From Echinococcus granulosus (Eukaryota > Platyhelminthes > Cestoda > Cyclophyllidea > Taeniidae), in the NCBI RefSeq assembly GCF_000524195.1, contig NW_020170401.1, forward strand, positions 712,327-776,326: DNA of 64,000 nucleotides, read 5' to 3'. A model generated the notes under the pieces. The model did no database searches and was not told where the DNA came from. It saw only the letters and a list, made by a program, of their open reading frames with translations. The position numbers and the translations under genes are program-made. How positions within the stretch are numbered: the first letter of the stretch is position 1; each line of letters opens with the position of its first letter. This document shows positions 1 to 10,600 of this stretch, one piece after another.

Positions 1-92
1 ATATTCCAGATTAAAGGCGTCAGTGAAGAGGAAAATAACCCTCCTTTTATAATCCCTTTATGCTGTCGAGTGTGCTTCATTTTCCCCTCTAG

Positions 93-1150
93 AATGGTTG
101 GAATGCCGCATTTCTACCAAACCTGTGACGACTATGGACTGCCAGAATCAGTGTCCCGTTTCGTTCTGCCGTTGTCCTTGATGCTAAAAGCTGACGGCTC
201 GGCTATTTTTATGACCAGTGCTTCGCTCTTCATTGCTCAACTTGAAAACGTCCAACTGGACGGCATTAAGTTCTTCATTCTCATGTAAGACTGGCACGTC
301 TCGCAGCAGCATTACCACTTCCTTCGCCTAAAATAGGCCAATCTGTTTATGATCCGTTTGACCAACCACAATCCTAGGTCAAGGTCATTGCTAAAAATAC
401 TCATATAAGAGTGTAGCATTTATTTAGCATAAAACCCATAGTTTAACGTGATTTTAAGTATTACGGACCAAACTCTTTACCTTTGTTAAACAATTTTGAT
501 GCCTTTTTTGCCTACTCACAAGACAAGTGGTAGTGCCAACCCTCGACCAATGAAATCAGCGTGCCAAGATCATCATGATTAGGTATTCCTTTGTTTAGAT
601 GTGCGTTTACCACATCCAGAATAATTTATTCTTTCCAAAATTGTTTCAAAAGGAGTGGTCAATTTTTCAATCTTTTTCAGAGTTTTAACAACGGCGCACG
701 CTATTGCCCTGCCATCTATGCCTAGCGCAAGTGTGTTCGGCCTGATAAACGTGTTAAATGCAATTGGTGTGCCAGTAGAGCAGGCAGCGCTTCTTTTTTC
801 TCTGGAATGGCTAAAGTAGGTCACACACTCATTCCACACGTCGAGGCAGAATTCAGGGCTTCGCTTATACTACTGTGCTTAATAAGTAGTTGCCCCCTTT
901 TTATAAAGTCAATGAAAATTTGGAAATTGGAACAAAAATAAAACGGTTGCACAGTTTTGGTTACCTCACCACCGACTCCGTTTGATTTATTGCATCCAGT
1001 GATCGGATTCGTTGCGGCGAGACAGTCCTGTCCTCAATCTACTGCACCGCATTTGTATCCCACGTGAGAGAAAAGGGTTGGCAATCGGGCTTCTGGAAGG
1101 ATGCAATTGACAGCGAGCCAAATGCTGATCCACCTGGGAGGAGGACTTGA
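93..1150 (+). CDS. SLC1 (glutamate/neutral amino acid transporter) family protein, C-terminal part
   Basis: Three exons at 93-284, 681-815 and 1000-1150 join in phase (2 nt then 1 nt at both junctions) and end at TGA 1148-1150; the 5' part lies outside the window. The translation follows the SLC1 transport core: SRFVLPLSLMLKADGSAIF aligns with the family's RFVLP...NMDGTA of TM7, SLFIAQ follows, then a hairpin-2 region (ALPSMPSASV), and LEWLNDRIRCGETVLSS for TM8. SLC1 proteins are Na+-coupled plasma-membrane carriers of glutamate, aspartate or neutral amino acids. Several ion and substrate ligands are replaced here: Asn of NMDG is Lys, the TM8 Asn and last Asp are Thr and Ser, and the GVP-type hairpin-2 tip is SMP. 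The fold assignment looks good, but transport activity is doubtful. Introns are 396 and 184 nt. Confidence 0.7.
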
Positions 1151-3915
1151 TTTAATAGTCAAAATGTCCTCTAGAAAGGTGATTCTATCTCAAATTGTTG
1201 CAGCCCATGGCCTGTACTCCAGTTTAGCAAAATTTCGGCGGCTTTAAATAAATGTTGGGATTACTTTGTGAGCCTCAACACAATATTCCATCAGACAAGC
1301 TGTGAAAATTAGGCATCACAATTATCACCCTAATTTGGGTAGCTAATGCAGCCTATTCTCTTGATCATTGCCCAAGTCAAACAGATGACACAACGGCGAA
1401 GTGGCACAAAAGAAAGTCTGAAGGGAGATGGGGTGAGGCAGTATCTCCATCCATTCCATTTCGAGGTGCACACATAGCGGGTCAGTTCTGCAGTGTGTGG
1501 AGTTGCGGTGCGCTTTGTCTGAGGGGCGATAGGACCGCCTGTTGACCGATTGACTAGTCCTGACTACTTCTGAAGAAGCATTCGCCAGCCATCTTCAAGG
1601 TGCACGAATTTGCGTCAGACAACTCATTCTTGCACCCAGCGGTGTTTGACAGTTAACTGGTGACCAATTCCGTCGGAGGACCACCGCACTATACGCCCAC
1701 ACACCCACATAGGTACATAAACAAAGCAGCCTAGGACATGAAGGGATGAATCAGATGTGTGCTTGGAAGCGTGAGCGGTTGACGACGCAAGACCTACCAA
1801 GGCTGTTTCGCAGCGCAAGTCAGTCAATCAGCCGAAAAAAGTTTTTCGCACTGCCCAGTCCCAAAGATGTCGGCCCCTGCCTTGGTGAATGAGGTGAATC
1901 TTCTAGGTTAACCTCAACAGGTGACATTTGACACAGACATACGCAGGTTGCATTGTCACATCATTACAAAAAGGTTAAAAGCATTACTCTTTAATCAAAA
2001 ATGCACCCAATTTACTGAGTAAGCGATTTTTGAAGTATCCACCGCATCAATACTACTTATAAGTGTACGAGTAGTAGGGCCCCACCAAACCCATACATTA
2101 CGATACCACGTGAGGGAAAAATCCATGTAATCTTACCTCCAAAGTACGTTCACATGTTTGAAATTGCATACAACCAGTTGGTTTGACAACCCTTGCATTG
2201 GAAACGTGGGAACAACCAATCAGTGCTTGAAGTGCACTTGTCAGGTGCCAAATGCAAGTCGGACAACCGGACACAACTACCGTACGAGGGATTAAAACAC
2301 TTCAATGGAATCAAATTTGTTGCTTTAAGTTGGCAAGAAACATGAATTTTATTGCAACACTTGATAAAATCTTGTTTATTGCACCAATCTACAGATGGTG
2401 GGTTGGTTTTCAGTCGCAAATTTGTTGGCCAAATGGCGGCAGCCATTATCTTGGCTCAACTGCAGAAGAACTATTTAAAGGCTTACATTTAAGCGTGTTT
2501 TGAAGTGCTTTTCTGGAAACAATTGGAGAGGGGCAGAAGCGTTGCCGTAATCGCTGTGCTCTCAACGACAAACTGCCAAATGGCTTACGCTTCTTGAGAA
2601 GAAAAACACCAAATTTGGTTATTTGAAAAGTTTACACTCTTTCAAATGTAATACGCTGAAAGTTGGGGGGTGAAAGCTGGCCAAGGCACTCCTCTAAGGC
2701 TTGTGAGACTCCTTGGTTCCCCGTAAACCCATGGAACTGATGAGTGAAACAAGTCGAGTAGAGAGGCGCTTCCATCGAGTGTTGTATTGTGGTCCTATGT
2801 GCCCAGAATTTACAGGGAGGCGGAAAAGCTACAGCAAGACCATCAAGTGATTTTACAGAGAGACAACGGTAAAAGGAACGCTGGCGAAGCAAGCAAGTGC
2901 CTCTTGATGACTCAGAGTGTGAGCAATGGGGAACCGCTAAGTGCTGCTTACAACATGAGTCGCAAAATTTAAAATTAGGGAACCTAGGTGAGGGCAAAAA
3001 AGGAACAGAAATGGATAAATATTGCCAAGGGCAGTTTGCGATCTCCAAAATGGTCTTACTATGAGCCTACGAAGGGACTGGGAGACCGCCAACGTGACTC
3101 CATACCACTGGTGCAGTGACTAAATCAAAGGAGACTTAAAAGACTCGCTCAAACGTACAGCTGTACCCTGTAGAAATCCCCTCCAGAAATCTGGCTAGAC
3201 GCTCGCCTTGACGCATATACAACAATCTGATATACTCCGGTAACGCCAGCTCTCCGCCGGGTCATGACAACTGATTCATGCTGCAAACAGACAGGTTGAG
3301 GTCGAGATGACAAAATAGATGTAGAATTTCTCGGTTCGAGGTTGCTTAAGTTTTTTTTGATCAGTCACTTTTAAGTTGGTGAAAAACTGACAAGAATCGG
3401 TGCTACACCGGAGTAGCGAAACACCCGCATGGTGCTGGTTAAACCCAGCACTAAATGTGATAATCCAATTTCGCCGATTCAAAATGGTTCAAGTACAGAC
3501 TCGTCATGTGACTCACCTGCCACTTGCAAACAATCAAATCCTCCATCAAATCCAAACATGTACAATGAGCACCAGGGCGACAAAACAAAATTTCCATAAT
3601 TAAAGTTCTCACATTCACTGTATAAAGCAAACGGCCATAAGGTAAGCTAACTTGTGAGAAAAATCCCACATACTCTTTTATGCAAAGTGTCTAAGTGAAA
3701 ATAGCCGAGACGCATACAGATATGCGGGCAGCAAAAAAAATAAATAAAATAGCCGATCTAACAGGAGGCAGGGTGGAGTAGGGAGGAGTGACCACAACAA
3801 ACAGACCAAGGAGGAAGAGGTGATCAGGAATTGGTAAAAATAACAAGAAGGGTAAACGATTATACAATGATTATTGATGATAAAGCTTCAATGCAAACTA
3901 GGTAAGGAGTAAAAT
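1151..3915. other. Intergenic region between the SLC1-like and UCK genes
   Basis: No coding exon could be supported here; short open frames lack family motifs and good splice sites. About 1385-1540 carries a weak copy of the second repeat family described under 25796-25960. The two flanking genes converge on this region. Confidence 0.5.
1247..1252 (+). terminator. Polyadenylation signal AATAAA for the SLC1-like gene
   Basis: An exact AATAAA lies about 97 nt after the stop codon at 1150, at a normal 3'UTR distance. No transcript evidence is available. Confidence 0.45.
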
Positions 3916-4882
3916 TCAGTGAGGACGGATAGACGTCGCGGCTACGCCTGGTTCCGACTGATTACGCAGGCGAAGGATGGGGAAGTTTCCTGGAGGGGAG
4001 GATGAACAGGAGTTCGGAGAGGACGAAATTAATTGTAAAAGGTGCTCGATTATCAAATCCGCAGCTATTTGATTTTCGGGAGCACGTGGGAGAATAACGT
4101 CGGCATATTTTTTTGTCTAAAAGTTGATGAAAACGATCATACGGTTATGCCTCATTTTAATAGAGAAATAGCAGTTGTAATCAGGACGTACAGGAAGGCA
4201 GAACTGCTCAAATGCAGGTTTGACGAATTTAAAGTAGTTGTCCAAAACTGCGTCCAGGTTGCGTTTGCGTTGGACAACATCTCGGATGACTAAAGAAATT
4301 GAACTCTATTGAGAATGAAGGATTACCTTTACGCGAAAGTCGGGTGTCCGCATCAGCCTGCACGAAAATTTTTAAGTGGAACATGTCCCGTATCTCCTTT
4401 TGGTAAAAGGTAAGGATGCCCTCAACTATGACGACGTCAATGTCGGCTGGTATTTCAATTTTTTGAGGAGAACTATAAAAGGAATCAACAGCGACGACGA
4501 CTTAACTTAGAAAAGGCCTCTGGATCATAGGAATTTAGAACAACGGATTCGCCTCTAACAATCTTTCGCAAAACATCTGCAAGTGCATCGAAATCAAAAG
4601 CATCTAAAAGTCAAACAAAACGGGCACGTACTGGGATGGTCAAGATCCAATTTTCCGCATTCTGCCAGCTTAATATCTTCTTCTGACAAGTCATGATAAA
4701 ACGAGTAAAGGGATAGCACTATTGACCGTTTTCCCTTGGCTTTCTTGTTAAGTTCTTGTATAATTTTTGCACACGTTTCATTCTTAAAGGCAAGTGTGGT
4801 AAATACGAATTACCTTCCCTGAAGCAGCACCTCCACTTACACCGATTAAAAGGGGCTTAGGCGATGAAGACAAGCCCATCAT
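3916..4882 (-). CDS. UCK2: Uridine-cytidine kinase homologue (UCK2-like), catalytic residues altered
   Basis: Six exons on the minus strand: 4882-4814, 4782-4632, 4603-4507, 4472-4327, 4289-4192 and 4116-3916, giving 253 aa (human UCK2 is 261). All junction phases agree. Introns are only 31, 28, 34, 37 and 75 nt. Family marks in order: P-loop [10 protein letters not shown] ending exactly at the first splice site, [53 protein letters not shown], and a C-terminal RPH as in UCK2. The enzyme normally phosphorylates uridine and cytidine in the cytosolic pyrimidine salvage pathway. Three things are odd: the residue after the P-loop Lys is Asn instead of Ser/Thr, the catalytic Asp of the SQDSFY motif is Tyr (SLYSFY), and the uridine-site HPDAF reads HPNAF. 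It may be a pseudokinase or may have changed substrate. Start chosen: ATG 4882 (ATG-ATG), just before the P-loop. Confidence 0.85.
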
Positions 4883-5511
4883 CAAGGTCAACAAGAACGC
4901 TACCAAATGTCTTGCTCACCGTCAATAAGAATTAAAACATATTATTGGCACGGATAAGAGGACAATCAAACTAGACAAAAAGGACGAAAAGAATGCTTTT
5001 TGAGGGCGGGAACATGCTATTTTAGGTAGTAGGTCACAAGGTACATGCACTGTTCCTAAAACCTTTAAAATTTTAGTTTTCGCGAATAATTGAAGAAGGT
5101 ATGAAAGATGACAAAGAGAATCCTGAATTGAGAATACACGTTTATAATAGTTAGGCACTATACTCAGACGCGGTCCATGTAAATTAAAATAAACTACCAT
5201 TAGAACATACAAATAGAGTATTCTAAGTCTACTCCGAAATCGGAAGGGCCTAAAACTAAAGCAGAAAATTAATCTTCGGTGCGTTGATTGGCTGGGAGGT
5301 TGTTAGCATGGCATGAAAGGCATGCCTCATAGAGGGAGTGCAATCGCAGATAATTTGTTGCCCGCGTAATCAAAACAAGTTTTTAGACAATGAGTTGGTG
5401 ACTTGCGACTAACATTCCAAAAAATCTTGCATGTAACCTTCCATGCTTCCTCTAAGTTTAAAAGTGGTTATAGGAGTATGCCGAAAGATGTAATAATTGT
5501 GCACACAGGAG

Positions 5512-5665
5512 TTGTGTAGCGTCCCGAGACTCCCTGAAGACGAAAGAAGACAAAATACTCGGGCAGAATATATACATTCAGCACGGAGAAGGTGTCTGGG
5601 CTACTGGCATGGCCCAAAAGGCCAGTCCACCCAGCGGGGTACAAGGGAGCTAATTCAAAGTCCAA
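5512..5665 (+). repeat. Dispersed repeat family A, copy 1
   Basis: Contains the shared blocks GTAGCGTCCCGAGACTCCCT, GAAGACGAAAGAAGACA, TACTCGGGCAGAATATATA and GGCATGGCCCAAAAGGCCAG, then CACCCAGCGG. The same blocks in the same order recur at 45640, 46528, 48095 and elsewhere. Confidence 0.7.
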
Positions 5666-6294
5666 AAGTGGCGCCTCACCAGAACCGAGGGATAAACCAC
5701 TATCGTATTACAGTTGAGGCTACCGGCATGGTTAAAGGCCGTATCGGCAAGCAGAAGTACATTAGTGGAATGTAGGCGCAGGGCTGAAAATAACTAAGTC
5801 TTAGCACACCGCCTCCGAGTCTTTTCTAAAACTACCATGACTCAGATCATTTATTAGTATTGTGTAGCTTTCTACTGAAAGTACAAGTGTTATAAATTAA
5901 CCCTAAAATTTACACCAGGTCGTACAGCCTCTTGCACAGTCTATGATATGAACATATCATCTCGAAAAACCGCGAGTAGACTGCTTTATAAGCCAGCGTT
6001 AATTAGTCAAAACTTTACCACCATTCATCAGCGGCTAGAGATTATCATTATTGTAAGCTAAATAAAGACCTGTTGTTTATCCCTCAAATAAAGCCTTTTT
6101 AATCAGTTGAAGTGGTCGTTGCAACTCTCCTTCAAGAACTAACCCTTCGTCCATTGCAGAAATAATGGGTTTCTTAGTCTTTCCCGGGATCACGCTATTC
6201 TCTTGCAATAAAGGGTATTTGTTATTACCAAACAGGATGCAAATTATGCAGTGCGTTGGATTTTTAATTTCAGATTTTAGTAGATGGCTACTTC

Positions 6295-6450
6295 GTTTCT
6301 TGACCATTGTAACCCTACCGCGTGGGCTGGCCTCTGGACCATGTTAGTACACTCAGGCTTAACTGTAATTCGAATATGCATATTCCGCCTCAGTATTCTG
6401 CATCATTTCGTTTACGGTAATGTCTCAGGGTACTATATTGTTGACACTGG
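6295..6450 (-). repeat. Dispersed repeat family A, copy 2 (inverted)
   Basis: The reverse complement reads through GAATACTGAGGCGGAATATG, then ATGGTCCAGAGGCCAGCCCA and CGCGGTAGGG, in the same order as the plus-strand copies but more diverged. Confidence 0.55.
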
Positions 6451-7149
6451 AATGCGAATCCAATCCTAAAGAACACTTGCCCTAATTTCTACTATACAGC
6501 GATAATCTTTAACGAGGCAGACTAAGTGCATATGCTACAGATAGGAGGTTCAGTGTAAACGGCTGAAATTGCATTCTACGTATAGAAATCACCGTAGTTC
6601 CGCGTACTGCAGGAAAACTATTTACAACTGATGCTACACTAGAACGCTTAATTACGGAGTTCTTTTGTCACACCTGCATGAAAGCGTCAGTAAAGTGAAT
6701 TTGCTATGCACCCTCTACTTTTATATTAGCCGGATAGAACCTAGACAGAAAGGACTAAGTGACGCCGAAGTAGGAAAAAAGCAGCAAGGAGAAACAGACC
6801 TGAAACAGTATCTTAAGGAACTGCGTTAAATCCCGTCCTATCTTACATAAATCTGCTTTGAAGCCAGTGCTCCTATGCCTAGCTATAGACATACGTTGTG
6901 GACAGTTCTAATACTGGACGAAACTACGTATTAAGTTGAAATGCCAAGAGGAACCAGTGACGTTGCGATCTGTTATCTCCACGGCTTCGTAGAAATTCGA
7001 TTACGATGTGAAGGCTGACTCTGGAGCTTAATCAAGGGGGGTGCCGAAGGCAATGCGCAAAAAAAAGAAACCATGTAATACATTGGTTGTTTAACTTCCG
7101 GTCGTGTTAAAGGGTCAGTTTGTGGCTTGTCTCTTGCAACTCCGGTGAG

Positions 7150-7255
7150 TGATTTGGACTCTAGGCCATGCCAGTATCCCTAGGCTCTACCACTTGTTAA
7201 ACATACAAGTTCTTTTTAAGTGTTATGTCTTCTTTTGTCCAAAGGTAGGCTTAGA
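7150..7255 (-). repeat. Dispersed repeat family A, copy 3 (inverted, partial)
   Basis: The reverse complement carries AAAAGAAGACATAACAC, then TAGAGCCTAGGGATACTGGC directly followed by ATGGCCTAGAG, matching the middle of the repeat consensus. The head and tail are missing. Confidence 0.5.
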
Positions 7256-7653
7256 TTGCTACAGGGATACTCCAGAAACGGTCCCACGGTCATGGGAAAC
7301 GATTGGTATAAATCCTCGCATATTAAGAGATTTTTTACAACGCCAAAGCCAACTTCATATAAAACACACTAGTTTTTTTGCTTTTGAGTTTTTTGTATTT
7401 CAAACAACTTACAATTGGTGGATTATATGTTTTTCGTATGTTATGACACTTCAAGATTTTTCACTGGTTGCATACCCATAATGTCGGAATTTTGTAAATA
7501 TTAAATCGTTTTGCAAGAACCTTATCATTTTTTGCCAAAAAGCTGCAAATGCCAAATAACAGCCTTATGCGACCTCTTTTGTTCAAATTATCCACAAACC
7601 ATGCTTGAAAGTATATGAGTTTGGTTTGACCACTTTTCAATTGACCTCGGCGA

Positions 7654-10600
7654 ATGCACATGGAGCGAAGCTGCGGTGCTTGCGGCAAAACTGTGTATCC
7701 CACAGAGGAACTAAGGTGCCTAGATAAAGTAGGTTTAGAGTTTTCAATGCATCTTCACTTATATATGCCCTTGTCCCCCACTAATTTCTACAGCTTAGAA
7801 AAGCCTCCATTATAAAATAAGCAAAATTTAGCGAAGGACGCGTACTTTCTATAAAATTGTGCAATTGAGACAATTTGTTTTTAGTAATGAATTTGATAAT
7901 TCTTTAATTTGTCAACTTTCTGCTATAGTTAGTTGTGTTTAAGTTCTACATGACCAGGTTTCAATTTTCACATAATTAATAAAATCAACATTGACCAGAG
8001 TTGGCTAATTTGTGCACTGTGAAATAACGTTTATTAATATAGCAGAGACAATAAAAAAATTTGTTTTTAGTCTGACAGCTATATAGCTCATTCTGTATTA
8101 AAATAAGAAAGTCTTACACTACACATCTTCTTTACATACTGTGGTACATTTTGATGCTTAATGCATTATTTTGTTGCAAAATATGGTTTCTGATTTTTTG
8201 TATTTCCCATTAGATGAAGCTTTCTAATTTTATGCTAACATGTTCTAAATTCTAAATGTTAAGCACCCTTTTTGGTGCAAAGTCCGATCGATTAAAGCAC
8301 CTCTTTTGACAGGAAAAACGTGTGGGTTTTATAAGTATTTCTGGGAAATATTCTTTAAACTGGGTGATTTTTTTACTATAAAATCCGTAGATACAAGACT
8401 GAGGTGTGGCCAGTATATATGTTGCCCAACTATGCATGTAGGGGATTTTGAGCGTCGGTAGAAAGGAAGAAAATAGGAATTCTTTAACTTCGGCTAAATG
8501 AGGTGCAATATGCATGCGTACATCTAACATTGCTTTTTATCGTCGCTTAGTTGTGGCACAAATCGTGTTTTCGATGTCAGGAATGCAGGAAAATTCTTGG
8601 AATCCACAACTTTAAAGGTCATGGTGGAAAACCCTACTGTAATGTGTAAGTTTGATACTTCATCTTCTACACCCACACACACACAACCAGCTGATCACGC
8701 TGCTAGAGAATGAGTTCCTGTCTAACACACCTGTATGTTCTTACCGTCATCCACTTAGCTTCTAACTATGGTGTAGCCTAGATAAAAATTGTTCTACATA
8801 TTTCAGCACTCTCCTATACTTCCAGCAAGTCTGGCCAGAATACCAGACCGTTAAGCTAGTAGGTATTTTAGATCCAGACAATGTAATTCCCCTCTGACTC
8901 TTGTAAGTACTTGCTTTGCTTTTTAGCCACTACCCACTGTCGAAGTCCTTCACCCAGGTCAGCGACACTCCCGAGATGCAACAGGTTGCAATAAACACCA
9001 AGAATATGAGTAAGGTGAGTTCCCACCTGGGTGGGAAAACTTCTCAAGCGATGTTGTGTGATGCAGATTTTGATCATGTGTGTGTAAAGGTGTGTGCTAA
9101 TACGTCGTAGTTAGTTGAATAATCTGGCGCGCTTCAATAGTGCGTGGGAAAGGGATTTTTAAATGCGGTTAAAGTTTGAAAAATGTATTTTTTGAGTTTG
9201 TTTTTTCCCAAGAAATTCATTTCCGCTTTATTTTAGGTAAGATTTCCGCATATTAGCCAACCAAAAACAGCGTATTAAGTTGCATGGATTGTTCAAAAAA
9301 GGGCTAAAATATTAGACTTCTGAAAGGTGTCATGTTTCGCGAAAATGCATAGACGAAGTTATCCGTCTTGATAACATAACAAACGCATTATTTCTCCATC
9401 CATTTCACTCAGTAAACCATCCAGTGAATTTCGAAAGTAGATGATAAAATAATGACTCTGAAATAATCAAAGATTATGAAATTAATGAATACGAATATTA
9501 GCTGAATTCGTGATCAGCTGACATTGTATAGAAGAATATATCACTCACTACCGTGCGGAAGGGCGGAGCGGAGGTACTGCCTTCCGAGAGCAATTTGGCC
9601 GCGTGGTTAAGCACAAATTTAAACAAACTATCAGGTCATCGTATATTAATTCCATATTCCCCAAATGTGTGTAGGGTCTCGAGTCTTCCCTGAGGTCGAG
9701 ATAAGCCATGATAGTAATGGGGAACCTGTACTACCGACGTAAGACGAGGAGCTGGGAGGCTCTGCAGCATGGCCAGAAAACCATGAAGCAAAGCCGAAGT
9801 ACGACCTACGGAGGCTGTTAAACAAAGTTGCAAATTACTTCGATAGACTTTCTTTAAGAAGAATATAATTCTCACCCTCATCTAAATTTGTCAAGTTTCT
9901 ACTCCCACGACCAAAATATTAGCCCCTGGTGATGTCATGCTTCGGCAGGTGTGCCTGTCCCTACGAAACCTCGAGCAGTTAATCCCTCTTGCTGTGTGGG
10001 GTAGAAATTATCAAACAATCATTATTTTTGGTTTTTATTTATTTTGCCTTACAATATTGATGGTCTAATTTGGAACGGTTATTGAGCTGGTCAGGTAAAC
10101 CCAACGACTATGCATAACATAAAGCCATGTATTTGCAAGGAAAGCGCTGGCTAAGCAAAAATGCTCACAGGACCGAGAAAACTTCCACCTAGTTCCTGGA
10201 CACGATCTGGTCGTCCACCTAACTATCCGTCCACTCATTTCATCTGAAGTCGTACGCCAAACGGGGCGTACAAAGTGACTCAAATAGGCACACACCGAAA
10301 CACACATCTCCATGGTGCGTGTTAATTGCGCATTCCATCCTTCGTTCATTCGCAGGGATGGAAAGCCGAGAAGACTTGATTGTAGCATCTTGTACCCAAG
10401 GATGTTGTGCCGGTCTGTGGGTGATCTACCCAGTCAGAAGGGGCAGTGGTAAGGCATGCTGATGAGAATGGCTTAGGTATCGGCCTTGTGTCCAAATGTA
10501 GAGAAATGGAGGAGAATTCCCAAACAGACAAACATTTGTTTTTGAGTCTCCGGTCGTATTATATCTTATTTAACATCTGGGGCGGTAAAATATGTGCTTA

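Larger units (their letters stand above)
4883..7653. other. Intergenic region upstream of UCK and LASP1, with repeat copies
   Basis: The divergent genes UCK (-) and LASP1 (+) start on either side, so promoters of both should lie here. I see no further coding exons. Three copies of the dispersed repeat (5512-5665, 6295-6450, 7150-7255) occupy much of the right half. Confidence 0.5.

Noticed and set aside
43..92. A possible earlier SLC1 exon ending near position 69
   Set aside because: It would need an intron of about 23 nt with a poor donor; the upstream exon is more likely outside the window.
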